NCBI RefSeq assembly: GCF_007991655.1
Contig: NZ_BJYT01000005.1
Span: 296,359 to 360,358, forward strand
DNA: 64,000 nt
Source: Segetibacter aerophilus
Lineage (GTDB): Bacteria; Bacteroidota; Bacteroidia; Chitinophagales; Chitinophagaceae
Direction of reading: 5' to 3'
Shown here: one piece after another, positions 47,006 to 55,825 of the stretch
Layout of the letters: each line of letters opens with the position of its first letter
How positions within the stretch are numbered: the first letter of the stretch is position 1
Translations under genes and position numbers: made by a program
The notes under the pieces: generated by a model
The model's database searches: none
What the model saw: the letters and a program-made list of their open reading frames with translations, nothing else
Told to the model about the DNA's origin: nothing

Positions 47006-47073
47006 TAGTGGCATTTGGAGAATTTCAGGTTCAAATAGCCACACAAGCAAAATAGCAATTCACGGCTGGATTG
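47006..47073 (+). repeat. Region-2 dispersed repeat, copy b
   Basis: AGTGGCATTTGGAG followed by AAGCAAAATAGCAATT, ending GGATTGTTATAAC at the stop codon of the next gene. CTAACGTTAAG lies just to the left at 46983-46993. Read on the minus strand this gives GTTATAAC after the stop codon and CTTAACGTTAG before the next gene. Confidence 0.5.
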
Positions 47074-48132
47074 TTATAACGCTTCGTACCCTTCAATCAA
47101 ATTTCTAATTATGTCTTTTGATTGCGTCAGTGTTGTCCGTACGGCGGATTGCCCTGCCCACAAGGTAGTATATTCAATATCGTTGTTCTGCTGGGCTAAC
47201 TTTCGAAATTGGGCGGTTAAACTATTTTGTAAAGGATAGGGTGGAATGGGAATACCAGCTTGTTCAATTTCATTCATCATTTCATTTCTAATGCCTCTTG
47301 CCCATCTTCCTGAGAAAGCTTTTGTGAGAGCTGTGTCTGTATCTTTTGCGTTGTTAAGCCGGGTTTTATAAGAAGGTATTGCCTGGCTTTCTTCTGTTCC
47401 GATAAAGGCTGTTCCAATCTGAACGCCATCAGCGCCCAACTCAACAGCTGCTTTCATGGTCCTGGCACTATTTATTCCTCCGGCTGCGACGCACGGTATG
47501 CGTACAGCCTTTTTGATCTGAGGCAGTAGGGAGAAAAGACCTATCTGAGGTAGTGGCATGTCCTCTATGAACGTTCCTCTGTGTCCACCCGCTTCAATGC
47601 CTTGAACAGCTATTATGTCAATATCCTGCTGCTGCAAATACAATGCTTCCTCTACACAGGTTGCGGTTCCTATCAACGTGCAGGCATTTCGTTTTAAAGC
47701 CTCGATGCTATCGGGGTCTAAACAGCCAAATGTGAAGCTGACGACGGGAATTTTTTCTTCAATTAAAATGTCAATCTGGTCAAGATAATTGTAGAGTTTA
47801 AAGTTGGATAAGTCCGCTGCATTGAGGTCATAACCTCTTTTTGCTGCCAATTGCAAAAGTAGCTTTCGCATCGGCTCAAGGTCATCCTCGGAATATGATG
47901 GAATGTTATGAGCAAACAAGTTAACGGCAAAAGGCTTGTTGGTAAGGCTTTTGGTTGTACGAATAAGTTGTTTTGTTGCATCCGGCGACAACCCGCCAAC
48001 AGGCAAGGAGCCAAGCCCACCTTCATTAGAAACGGCAGCCGCCATTTCTGGTGTAGATACCCCAAGCATTGGTGCTTGTATTATTGGGTAATTTACTTTC
48101 AAAAGGTCTGTTAGAATATTTGTCCAAGCCAT
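47074..48132 (-). CDS. Nitronate monooxygenase/2-nitropropane dioxygenase-like (352 aa)
   Basis: FMN TIM-barrel enzyme that oxidises alkyl nitronates in this family. Opening LKVNYPIIQAPMLGVSTPEM, then NEGGLGSLPVGGLSP. The mid-part IIAVQGIEAGGHRG contains the catalytic-region His. The phosphate-binding words are VAAGGINSARTMKAAVELGA and DGVQIGTAFIGTEES. Length fits. The cytosolic enzyme may act in detoxification (inference). Close relatives include FabK-type enoyl reductases, but the AGGHRG word favours nitronate monooxygenase. Confidence 0.91.
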   Translation of the reverse strand: MAWTNILTDLLKVNYPIIQAPMLGVSTPEMAAAVSNEGGLGSLPVGGLSPDATKQLIRTTKSLTNKPFAVNLFAHNIPSYSEDDLEPMRKLLLQLAAKRGYDLNAADLSNFKLYNYLDQIDILIEEKIPVVSFTFGCLDPDSIEALKRNACTLIGTATCVEEALYLQQQDIDIIAVQGIEAGGHRGTFIEDMPLPQIGLFSLLPQIKKAVRIPCVAAGGINSARTMKAAVELGADGVQIGTAFIGTEESQAIPSYKTRLNNAKDTDTALTKAFSGRWARGIRNEMMNEIEQAGIPIPPYPLQNSLTAQFRKLAQQNNDIEYTTLWAGQSAVRTTLTQSKDIIRNLIEGYEAL

Positions 48133-48167
48133 AGAACAGTTTTGCTATCAACGTTAGAATGTTTGAA

Positions 48168-48240
48168 GTTGTGGTAATTGAAAACCCGAGCTTCAATTAA
48201 CCGAAAAAGCAAAATAGTGATTTAAAGGTTGAAAGCTTAG
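48168..48240 (+). repeat. Region-2 dispersed repeat, copy c
   Basis: GTTGTGGTAATTGAAAA, TTCAATTAACC, AAGCAAAATAGTGATTTAAA and GGTTGAAAGCTTA in order. CAACGTTAG lies to the left at 48149-48157 and CGTTATAATAGGC to the right at 48285-48297. CAATTGAA or its variant and TTCAATTA can pair, and AACC can pair with GGTT, so the RNA or single-stranded DNA may fold. Confidence 0.6.
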
Positions 48241-48355
48241 CACGACGCTGTAATTCTATAAACATTGTTTTTTCGATAGCCTTGTCGTTATAATAGGCAT
48301 TTTGACTATTTGACTTATGTCTTCTTTAAACGTTCAAACCTTGCGCATGAAAACC

Positions 48356-48832
48356 TCACAACTGATCTGATAGTATCATTTTTCTTATTAAAGAAATCTG
48401 TCCCAAATGGTAATAGCTGTGCTCGATAACACCTTCAACATTTCGCAAATAACTTCCATATTTCTCGTCTACAAAGGGCATATCAAAGACGCTGTCTTCC
48501 ATTTGTTCAACCTTGCTTGCAAACTTTTCAGCATTGTTGAGGAAGTCTATTACTAATTTATTCCAATCTGCTTCTGATTGTATCTGGGGAAGGTCGAAGC
48601 TGTATTTATCGCTTATTTCAAGTTTTCGATTTTCAAAAGCTTTCAATAGTCCTGCTAAGTAATAGTTTATATGATAAGTCAAAGCCGCAATGGTATTTAA
48701 GTTGTCAACTTTTCGAATTGCCTGCTGCCAACTTACGCTTAGTATTTGCTCCTTATAATTCGTGTTAGCAATCCAATACCCATCGAGGAACACTTCCCGA
48801 AGCCGGCTTGCTATAGTTACATTCCTTGTCAT
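48356..48832 (-). CDS. DinB-family protein (158 aa)
   Basis: Four-helix-bundle DinB/YfiT-type fold: LREVFLDGYWIANTNYKEQI-like start, LTYHINYYLAGLLKAF and EHSYYHLGQISLIRKMI with His residues that could bind metal (three in this family). Related proteins are thiol transferases, such as bacillithiol transferase, but the substrate here is unknown. Its ATG overlaps the stop codon of the upstream TlpA-like gene (ATGA), so translation is probably coupled. Confidence 0.87.
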   Translation of the reverse strand: MTRNVTIASRLREVFLDGYWIANTNYKEQILSVSWQQAIRKVDNLNTIAALTYHINYYLAGLLKAFENRKLEISDKYSFDLPQIQSEADWNKLVIDFLNNAEKFASKVEQMEDSVFDMPFVDEKYGSYLRNVEGVIEHSYYHLGQISLIRKMILSDQL

Positions 48833-49941
48833 TGTGTATACTTAGCATTTTCAAACAGTTGATCGATGGTCTTAGTCATCATCAATGCATCATCAAACGT
48901 TTTGATTAATTCCTTTTTTCCGTTGAATAAATATGCTTTTGGAATCGCTTTGATGTTGTAATGCAAGTCTATGTATGCCTTCGAGGAATCAATTGCTATC
49001 AACTGCTGCCAAGGCATTTTCTCTTGCTGTAAAGCTGTGTTCCAATTATGTTTGTCTCCATCAATTGAAATGCTTGTTATGGCTAAGCCTCTTTTATTAA
49101 ACTTGGTATAGAGATCAACAATATCTGGTATTTCTTTCCTACAAGGTCCGCACCAACTGGCCCAGTAAACAATCAGATAATAGGCCGCACCATCCCTATG
49201 TATTTTTTGATAACTGCCATTCTGATTTTCGAATTCAATTAAGGGAAAGGCTTTATCATACATTGATGATGTAGTGAAATATTCAGAAAAGCTTTCGAAA
49301 AGAGGTGTCTTCTTAATATCGTCGTCGAAAAAAGAAAGCTGATTTTTTAAATCATCGTTTAAAAACTTGTCCTTGTAATAAAACAATTGCTTTAGTAAAT
49401 GAATAGAATACCGGTAAGCTTTAATTTTTGAAACGTTCTTCGCAATAATTGCGCTTCTATCAACACCGTTATCTTTTGTGAATTGCAATTCTACATTTTT
49501 AAAAAAGGGTTCATTTTGCTTGCTTCCAATAAAAGCAGTGTGTTCATTATTGTAGCCGGTAAAATATGGTTTTAGAATAGTTACTCCTTTGTCTAGATAA
49601 AATGAAGAATAAATGGTTTTAGCAATATAAGGATTTTGAATGCCTATTGGTCGCAAGTAGGGGCGACCCTGAAAAGTATCTATGCGTTGCACTGATACCA
49701 AATGAGGAACAAAACCGGGACTGTAAGGTTCCGTAAAAGTTATAGTATCCCCTTTTACTAATGCTGAATCAACCACACCTTTCTGTGAGTCATCTACCAG
49801 ATAAACATATTTGTTAATCAAATGCCCCGTCTTTTCCTTCGTCAGTATTATTTTTAAAACAACAGTATCTAAACTGCGATCTGATTGACATGAGAACAAG
49901 AACACTAAGAGAATTTTAGTAGCATTTACTTTAAAAGTCAT
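48829..49941 (-). CDS. TlpA-like thioredoxin-fold lipoprotein (370 aa)
   Basis: Start chosen at the ATG at 49939-49941 because it gives a lipoprotein signal MTFKVNATKILLVFLFSCQS with Cys in a FSC lipobox; the longer frame to 50070 adds residues unlike a signal sequence. The N-terminal 220 residues are a DUF4369-like region. The C-terminal thioredoxin domain has YWASWCGPCRKEIPDIVDLY with the CxxC redox pair, then SISIDGDKHNW and IDLHYNIKAIPKAYLF with cis-Pro. Expected in the periplasm as a disulfide reductase. The DinB gene overlaps its end. Confidence 0.9.
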   Translation of the reverse strand: MTFKVNATKILLVFLFSCQSDRSLDTVVLKIILTKEKTGHLINKYVYLVDDSQKGVVDSALVKGDTITFTEPYSPGFVPHLVSVQRIDTFQGRPYLRPIGIQNPYIAKTIYSSFYLDKGVTILKPYFTGYNNEHTAFIGSKQNEPFFKNVELQFTKDNGVDRSAIIAKNVSKIKAYRYSIHLLKQLFYYKDKFLNDDLKNQLSFFDDDIKKTPLFESFSEYFTTSSMYDKAFPLIEFENQNGSYQKIHRDGAAYYLIVYWASWCGPCRKEIPDIVDLYTKFNKRGLAITSISIDGDKHNWNTALQQEKMPWQQLIAIDSSKAYIDLHYNIKAIPKAYLFNGKKELIKTFDDALMMTKTIDQLFENAKYTQ

Positions 49942-49988
49942 GATAGCAATGTTGATGGTTATTCTCGCCGCTAATGCAGAGATATAAG

Positions 49989-50060
49989 CTGCCGCAATTG
50001 GAACACATCTGTGCCAATTAATCGCAGAGGTAAAATACGATTTTAAGTTAGAAGCTTGAT
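49989..50060 (+). repeat. Region-2 dispersed repeat, copy d
   Basis: GCCGCAATTGGAA, CAATTAATC, GTAAAATACGATTTTAAG and TTAGAAGCTTG in order. More degenerate than copies c and g but in the same order and spacing. It lies in the 395-bp gap 49942-50336, which holds no gene. Confidence 0.4.
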
Positions 50061-50336
50061 GTTGAGCCACAACTTTTTAGATATGCTCTGTGTGGCAATC
50101 GAGCAGCAAATTTTTAATGCTTGAAATATAACTCAGTAGCGCCGATAACAGGAATATAGGGAATTAAAGGCAGGAATTATTCCCTACTAATTATGGTGGA
50201 ATTTGAGCCAATCAAACTGCAGTTGTTGTTTAGAAAGCTGCTCCTTAAACTTACTTCTTATTGTTGATTAAATAAGGCTGGCAGAACATTTTGAAAAGCT
50301 TCGTTTGGATAAACGGGTGTTGTGCGGATGCAGCAG

Positions 50337-51359
50337 TTATCGGTGAGAGACTTTTTTAAACTTTTGAATGGTATTTCCTAAAATGTCACCAATGAAAATG
50401 TTTTCTTCGTTGTCAGTCGTCAAATCGTGATACCAGGACGTATTCCCTTCATACGATCCACTTCTACCAAACCTTGTTTGCACCGTGCCCTTTGCATCAA
50501 AGATAAAAACGTCTGAACCACGGTGTTTTACTTTCAAAAATGTAACATCGTCTGCAGCAAATAATTTTGATCCGTTTTTATCAAACGCGATTGCACAAAT
50601 TGCCCCAAAACTGCCAGCTGAAAATTGTTTTATAAACTTCCCATTTGGGTCAAACGCTTGAACGCGCTTGTTTTCCCGATCAGCAACATAAACATTTTCA
50701 TTGCTATCCAGCGAAATGCCATGTGGCAGATTGAACTCACCCGGTTCGCCTCCTTTTCTGCCCCATTGGAATAAAAATTTCCCTGTTGCTGAAAATTTTA
50801 TAACTCTACTATTTCCATAACCGTCACTGACATAAAACGAACCATCTTTTGCAACGGCTATGTCTGTCGGTTTATTAAAATGAGATGAGTCGTTGCCTGC
50901 TACAGTTGCTTCACCAAGCTTCAACAAAAGTCTTCCGTCGTAGCTGAATTTAAAAATTTGATGAAGCCCGACATCCGTTACCCAAATATTATTTTCGGTA
51001 TCAACGGTTAAGCCATGCGGCATAATAAACAGGTTGTCCCCCCAACTGTTAAGGAGCGTGCCTGTGCTTTTACTAATAATTAAGATGGTTTTACTTTGGA
51101 TTGGAGTGGCGGGCATTTCACCAATTAAAGGCCATTTTCTGTCAGCTCTATGAAAAACAACAATGTTCTGATTTGTGTCAATGCCAATGCCGGTTGGGTT
51201 ACCGAGCTTTATGTCTTCTGGTAAGTGAAGCCAATTTTTTATAAGCTCGTACTTTACTGAAGTGTCATTCCCTTGGCCTATTTTAATCGGTTGCAGGATG
51301 TATGATATCAGTAAAAGACCGAGTAAACACAGTAAGAAGAACAGGGATTTTTTAAGCAT
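50337..51359 (-). CDS. NHL-repeat protein, peptidyl-alpha-hydroxyglycine lyase-like (340 aa)
   Basis: N-terminal signal/anchor LFFLLCLLGLLLISYIL. Five to six NHL repeats form a beta propeller: TGIGIDTNQNIVVFHRAD, PHGLTVDTENNIWVTDVGLH, PTDIAVAKDGSFYVSDGYGN, PHGISLDSNENVYVADREN, and a last DLTTDNEENIFIGDILGN. This order, with HRAD and PHG words, resembles peptidylamidoglycolate lyase, but lyase activity is not established for bacterial members. Likely periplasmic. Confidence 0.85.
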   Translation of the reverse strand: MLKKSLFFLLCLLGLLLISYILQPIKIGQGNDTSVKYELIKNWLHLPEDIKLGNPTGIGIDTNQNIVVFHRADRKWPLIGEMPATPIQSKTILIISKSTGTLLNSWGDNLFIMPHGLTVDTENNIWVTDVGLHQIFKFSYDGRLLLKLGEATVAGNDSSHFNKPTDIAVAKDGSFYVSDGYGNSRVIKFSATGKFLFQWGRKGGEPGEFNLPHGISLDSNENVYVADRENKRVQAFDPNGKFIKQFSAGSFGAICAIAFDKNGSKLFAADDVTFLKVKHRGSDVFIFDAKGTVQTRFGRSGSYEGNTSWYHDLTTDNEENIFIGDILGNTIQKFKKVSHR

Positions 51360-51791
51360 TTTTCGAAGCTACAGGTAATTTTAGGATGACGCAACCAATG
51401 AGCGGCAGACTGCATGGATAGTGACAATGCAATATTATGGCAGGCTTTTGTTGGCGTTAACCTTCATACTTATGAAACTCGGTTATCGTCAGATCCTATC
51501 CATCTGAATCTCTAAGCTTAAGTGACCCACAAAATAACCGTCCTCAGTAAGTTGTGGCATTTAAGGCTTAAGTCTCCAAAAAATCATAAAAACAAAATAG
51601 CATTTATAATTGAATGCTCCACGTTCTGGAACAACTACAAACGCTCTTTTTAGCATCCGTACTATCATTTTGCCTTATAGCAATAAATGCACGTTTTTGC
51701 TTGAAAGTGGGGCAAGAAAGTTAATAGTCTTCAGCCAATCAAGCATGACCAACATGCAATGAAAAAGCTCTTTCTAAAGTGCTCGTATATT
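51360..51791. other. Gene-free interval, 432 bp
   Basis: It contains GGCGTTAACC near 51454 and a copy of the region-2 repeat at 51551-51620. No ORF with family features, promoter box or terminator stands out. Confidence 0.4.
51551..51620 (+). repeat. Region-2 dispersed repeat, copy e
   Basis: GTTGTGGCATTTAAGG, AAAACAAAATAGCATTTATA and ATTGAATGCTCC in order. The central TTCAATTAACC part is degenerate. It lies between the NHL and TonB-plug genes. Confidence 0.45.
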
Positions 51792-52955
51792 TTACAAGCT
51801 CAGCCTGCTCATGTCTAGCGCTGCGGCAGCGGGCGTGTAGCCCCTTACTCTAAAGACCTGCCTATTAGGAGGAAGGTAATCAGCCTCGCCTCCACGCCGG
51901 GTATAAATCGCGATTGCGCCACCGCCTCCGGGAGCGCCAAAGAAGGGTGGGGGATAGGCTTTTACAATTGCAATGTCTGTCATGGGTATGTTAGCAATCT
52001 GTTGAGCGGATACCCTTACTTCATCAAGGAAAAAAGTTACCCGGCTGCCTCGCCACCTTGCCACACCTCCGTTAAAGCCTGCCTGTGTTATTTGCAAGCC
52101 GGCGACTCTGCCCTGCAGGTAGGTGAAAATATTGGGGGCACTAAGCGCACTGGGGTCAGTCATAATGCTAAGCATCCGCTCATCGCCAGACCGGAACATG
52201 CCGCTAACATATTTTTCGTTAAACTGCTGCGCCGCACTTTTAGTGGTGGTCCTTACAAGCACAGCCGGCAGTACACTACCCCGGTCTGCAAAAGCTTGTT
52301 GCGAGGTTTCAATCGGCTGGTTGAGGGTCTGTCGCACGGCTGAGGGCGGGTTCCCTATGTAGAACGATCGTCCTGCTACGGCTAACGGTGCATAGCTGGA
52401 ATCGAGTTGAGTACTGATGCGGATATTTAGGGGCTCGCTATTGTTTTTTGTTCTGGAAAAAGCCATTATTGCATTGTCCTCAAAAAGCCAATTACGGATG
52501 GCAAAGGTGCCGTCGGGTGCCACCGACACTTCCTGTTCGTTCCATTCGCCGGTCTTCGTGAGGATCATCGCTTGTACGCTACCGATGTTCTTGGCGTCCT
52601 TTATTTCGCCTCGCACCTCGAAAAAGCGTTGCTGCAAGCCCGCAAAAAGTGTGTATTTGCCCCGCGGCAAAGAATCGGGTAAGAACAACGTACCGGAAGC
52701 TTGCCCGTTAATTACCGGCCAGCGCAGACGGGTCCGCATCCCTTCTTCGTTTTCAACAATCAGTTCTAGCGTAGCCAGTGATTGGTTCAGTATTTGACCA
52801 CCCGCGTCTTTGTAATCCACCTTTACCATCAAGGAATCGCCGGGCGGTAAAATGTTTTTGTTGAGTTGAATATCCAACTGGCCTTTCGCCTGTTGTGCCT
52901 GGAGACCATACGCCATCAGCAAACAGGTAAAAAGTGATAAAAGCATCTTTTTCAT
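51792..52955 (-). CDS. MG2-like domain plus TonB receptor plug, no beta-barrel (387 aa)
   Basis: Signal peptide MKKMLLSLFTCLLMAYGLQA. Residues about 26-115 look like a macroglobulin MG2-type strand domain (LPPGDSLMVKVDYKDAGG, LPRGKYTLFAGLQQ). Residues about 275-355 are a plug domain: IFTYLQGRVAGLQI, RGSRVTFFLDEVRVSAQQI, IAIVKAYPPPFFGAPGGGGA, IAIYTRRG. The protein ends about 30 residues later without the barrel that TonB receptors need. This N-terminal order is seen in larger Bacteroidota proteins; here it is a complete short frame. Secreted or periplasmic, role unknown. Confidence 0.82.
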   Translation of the reverse strand: MKKMLLSLFTCLLMAYGLQAQQAKGQLDIQLNKNILPPGDSLMVKVDYKDAGGQILNQSLATLELIVENEEGMRTRLRWPVINGQASGTLFLPDSLPRGKYTLFAGLQQRFFEVRGEIKDAKNIGSVQAMILTKTGEWNEQEVSVAPDGTFAIRNWLFEDNAIMAFSRTKNNSEPLNIRISTQLDSSYAPLAVAGRSFYIGNPPSAVRQTLNQPIETSQQAFADRGSVLPAVLVRTTTKSAAQQFNEKYVSGMFRSGDERMLSIMTDPSALSAPNIFTYLQGRVAGLQITQAGFNGGVARWRGSRVTFFLDEVRVSAQQIANIPMTDIAIVKAYPPPFFGAPGGGGAIAIYTRRGGEADYLPPNRQVFRVRGYTPAAAALDMSRLSL

Positions 52956-53091
52956 GTAAACGTCTAAATCAAGATTGAAGCCAGAGGCGATCGGGAAAAT
53001 GGAAAAGAAACATAAAATTGAAGGGGTTGGCCAGTCTTAACAATGTAGTGCAGACACCTGCAAAGGTTCAATCAACTACAAAGCAAAGGGG

Positions 53092-53586
53092 CTATAATTC
53101 ATTAACCGTCATCGTTGTTTTTAATTCGTTCTCCGAAGGTTTTTCAATTGAATAATAGATGTCAAACCGGTGCCAACCATTAACCAGTTCACCTGACCCA
53201 CCTGCTACCCAATTACAGGAGGATTTTTTAATAACCCGGGTTACTTCATCAGCAAACCTTTTCTTTTTTGTCGTTTCAATTGAAAGGGCGCTAATGCCGC
53301 CTTGTTTGTTAACAATGAATTTTATTCTTGCTGTATCACTGTATGTTTTCTCGTCCCAAAAAAAGCCACCCGTAAACTTTTCAAAATTAATATTAGCAGA
53401 CAAAAAACTAACCAACGAGTCGTGGCCGCCAGCAAAATGAGGCTTATCGAGCATTTTTGTAAACACCTTTTCCTTGCCAGAAAGGTTGTCTGAATAACAA
53501 CTCTTTGTCTCGTTCGAATTCTGTAAACACCCAGTTTGAATGATGAGTCCGCAAGCAAGAATGATAGAGAACAAATATTTTGTCAT
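53092..53586 (-). CDS. Lipoprotein with TonB C-terminal-like domain (164 aa)
   Basis: Signal sequence MTKYLFSIILACGLIIQTGC with lipid-anchored Cys in the TGC lipobox. Residues about 80-155 resemble a TonB C-terminal domain: ARIKFIVNKQGGISALSIET, then RFADEVTRVIKKSSCNWVAG and a strand RFDIYYSIE. No TonB transmembrane helix, so it cannot act as a normal energy transducer. Function unknown. Confidence 0.65.
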   Translation of the reverse strand: MTKYLFSIILACGLIIQTGCLQNSNETKSCYSDNLSGKEKVFTKMLDKPHFAGGHDSLVSFLSANINFEKFTGGFFWDEKTYSDTARIKFIVNKQGGISALSIETTKKKRFADEVTRVIKKSSCNWVAGGSGELVNGWHRFDIYYSIEKPSENELKTTMTVNEL

Positions 53587-53630
53587 TGATCATGTTTTTT
53601 GTGCAGGAAAAAGAGTCGCGGTAAGTATTT

Positions 53631-54221
53631 CTACGACAAGGTTACTTTCCGAACATTTGATAACTTATTCGATAACCAGAGAAGTAATATAGCATCGAAA
53701 ATTAGGGTGAAAGGTATAACTGTAAGATTTTTAAAAAACAATAAAATTGTCCACTCTGATGAAGACTCTGTTAATACTCCGTCCTTTTTTAAAGTAAGGA
53801 AAAGGCAGGTTTCATAAGCTAATAAGTCAATTAAATAATTTATACACCATGCAATTATTAAGAACCCAACTGCGTTGAAAAAAAATGACAACCATTGCTT
53901 CTTCATTTGCTGCATGGCAGCAATGAAATAGTTTCTTCTTTTGTCTTTATTGCTGAATAATTGCCTTATACGCAGAACTCCGACTTTAATATCTGCTAAT
54001 CCCAACACAAACAAGAATAATAGTATTCGGGAAGTTTCGATAACTACTTCCAACATAATGTTTGTTGAAGCGGCTATTTGTCCGAACCCTCCAAGTTGAA
54101 TCACTCTTCCGAAAGCTGCAATAAGCCCAAGTCCTGTTATTACTACAAAATGCTTTTTGAAGAAGTAAAGCGCATTTTTCAACAAGCTCAATTTGTCGGA
54201 AAAATTAAAAGATAAGCTCAT
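53631..54221 (-). CDS. Hypothetical multi-pass membrane protein (196 aa)
   Basis: Four hydrophobic segments: about 26-46 (VVITGLGLIAAFGRVIQLGG), 55-75 (MLEVVIETSRILLFLFVLGL), 113-133 (FFFNAVGFLIIAWCINYLI) and 160-182 (LTVIPFTLIFDAILLLWL). A basic loop RIRQLFSNKDKRRNY lies between the second and third. No family recognised. 44 bp separate it from the lipoprotein gene. Confidence 0.7.
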   Translation of the reverse strand: MSLSFNFSDKLSLLKNALYFFKKHFVVITGLGLIAAFGRVIQLGGFGQIAASTNIMLEVVIETSRILLFLFVLGLADIKVGVLRIRQLFSNKDKRRNYFIAAMQQMKKQWLSFFFNAVGFLIIAWCINYLIDLLAYETCLFLTLKKDGVLTESSSEWTILLFFKNLTVIPFTLIFDAILLLWLSNKLSNVRKVTLS

Positions 54222-54493
54222 AGTGCAAGATTTTGAAACCAGGTTTTAAAATTTCAGTAAGGGAAAACGGCTTTGCGAAGGCAAGGAATTAGTGTTCTGT
54301 CGCTTCATTCACTTACTGTTATCTAATATAGAGAATTTCCTGAAACGACGTTCGTTAACGCTGCTTTCACAACGCTACTGTTGAGCGCTTTATTTCTTCA
54401 TTGGATGATGAATTCCCCACTTGGTTAATCCGAAATTATTTGCACCCATTTTTCCAAGACCAATGGAAATCATATAATTTCTCCACATCAAGT

Positions 54494-55660
54494 TTAAAAA
54501 AGGAGGCTTGCCAGAATTTCATTTTTCATATCATCTGCTTTTTGCGCCAGGTTGCCGCCAAACAATGTTCCTACATTCGTAGCCATAAAAATGTATATTT
54601 TCTTTTCAGGAACATATAGCAGGATGCAGCCTCCACCAATACCTCCGCCGCTATGACCATAGCCCATTAAGCCGCCTGCCTCGTAACGAACTAAACCTAA
54701 CCCGTAGATTGGCTTGCCTGCATCATCATTCACCCATTCCTTCATTGGCGCAAGTGAAGAGTCTTTCAACAGTTTCCCTTCCACAAGTCCCTTCAAAAAC
54801 TTAACTGCATCTTTTGTTGTGCAAACAATACCGTCGTCGCCTTTTAGTGTAGCCACGTTTGCACGCTGTAAAGGAGTTATGTTCGCTGGCTTACCTGTGT
54901 TTAGTACATCCCAATACGAGTCCACCAGGTTTGGATAATTTAGGTACCCGGCGCTACTGCGATAGTATGTTTTTGTAAGTCCGATTTTCTGAAAAATTAC
55001 CTTGCTAATATAAGCGGCATGATCGCCAGTAATAGCATCGGCAATCATTGACAGCACCAAATAATTTGTGTTGCAATACTTGTGCTTGCTGCCGGGGGTA
55101 AACTGTAGTTTTTCAGTTTGAACAAATTTCAATGCCTTTTCCATATCGAAGACTATTGTGGGATGAAGCAGCACATAAGAAACAAAGGCGGGATTATCAG
55201 AATATTCCGGCATACCAGAAGTGTGATTTAAGAGCATCCTGATAGTAATAGTATCTAAACGTTTTAGGTAGCGTGAATACTTTGAAGGCAGATAAGTAGA
55301 AACAGGGGCGTCAAGGTTAATGCGTCCTTCCTCATGCAATTTAAGAATAGCAACAGCCATGTATGTTTTAGAAATACTTTGAAGGTATTGGAGATGCATA
55401 TTGTTCATAGGCATTTTAGTTTCAACTTTTGAATAACCTGCTGCTCCGGCCCACCAACCTTCTTGTTCCGAGTAGATAGCCACAGAAACACCAGGCAAGC
55501 CCGCTGTTGTATAACGTTTCATAATGTCCTGAAGCGCTGAAGCTTTTGAATAACCCTTATTGATCTTAGCCGACCAACTATTTAATGCGTCGTTTTTTGC
55601 CTGGGCAACTGCTAGCAGGACTGATAAAACCGCATACACGCTGATAAAAACCTTTTTCAT
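54494..55660 (-). CDS. Class C beta-lactamase-like serine hydrolase (388 aa)
   Basis: Signal peptide MKKVFISVYAVLSVLLAVAQA. Catalytic SxxK is SISKTYMAVAIL at about 93. The second motif YxN is KHKYCNTNYLVLS at about 196. The third-motif region is GYGHSGGGIGGG at about 334. These fit the beta-lactamase class C/esterase/D-aminopeptidase family; beta-lactam resistance is not implied. Periplasmic. A pair of direct repeats 84-143 bp upstream of the start (55743-55802) may be regulator sites. Confidence 0.91.
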   Translation of the reverse strand: MKKVFISVYAVLSVLLAVAQAKNDALNSWSAKINKGYSKASALQDIMKRYTTAGLPGVSVAIYSEQEGWWAGAAGYSKVETKMPMNNMHLQYLQSISKTYMAVAILKLHEEGRINLDAPVSTYLPSKYSRYLKRLDTITIRMLLNHTSGMPEYSDNPAFVSYVLLHPTIVFDMEKALKFVQTEKLQFTPGSKHKYCNTNYLVLSMIADAITGDHAAYISKVIFQKIGLTKTYYRSSAGYLNYPNLVDSYWDVLNTGKPANITPLQRANVATLKGDDGIVCTTKDAVKFLKGLVEGKLLKDSSLAPMKEWVNDDAGKPIYGLGLVRYEAGGLMGYGHSGGGIGGGCILLYVPEKKIYIFMATNVGTLFGGNLAQKADDMKNEILASLLF

Positions 55661-55742
55661 ATTTATTTATTTTCCTACAAAGAAACTTTGTGCTATCAGC
55701 CATAAAGAACTTTAGCAAAGGCAGAAAGGCGAATCGACACAA

Positions 55743-55802
55743 ATTTCCAGGTGAACTGTAGTACTACATCTATTCGTAAAGAGAGATTTCCGGTGAACTG
55801 TA
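55743..55802 (-). promoter_or_regulatory. Two direct repeats upstream of serine hydrolase, possible LytTR sites
   Basis: ATTTCCAGGTGAACTGTA (55743-55760) and ATTTCCGGTGAACTGTA (55786-55802) repeat with 42-bp spacing, about four helical turns. On the minus strand each reads TACAGTTCACC, close to the ACxGTTxxx half-sites used by LytTR proteins. A LytTR gene ends at 55826, directly upstream. Confidence 0.5.
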
Positions 55803-55825
55803 CCAAAATAGGGGTTGAACCGCAG

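Noticed and set aside
54494..55660. Beta-lactamase resistance gene
   Set aside because: SxxK and YxN motifs fit the broad class C/esterase family; nothing specific to beta-lactam hydrolysis is seen.
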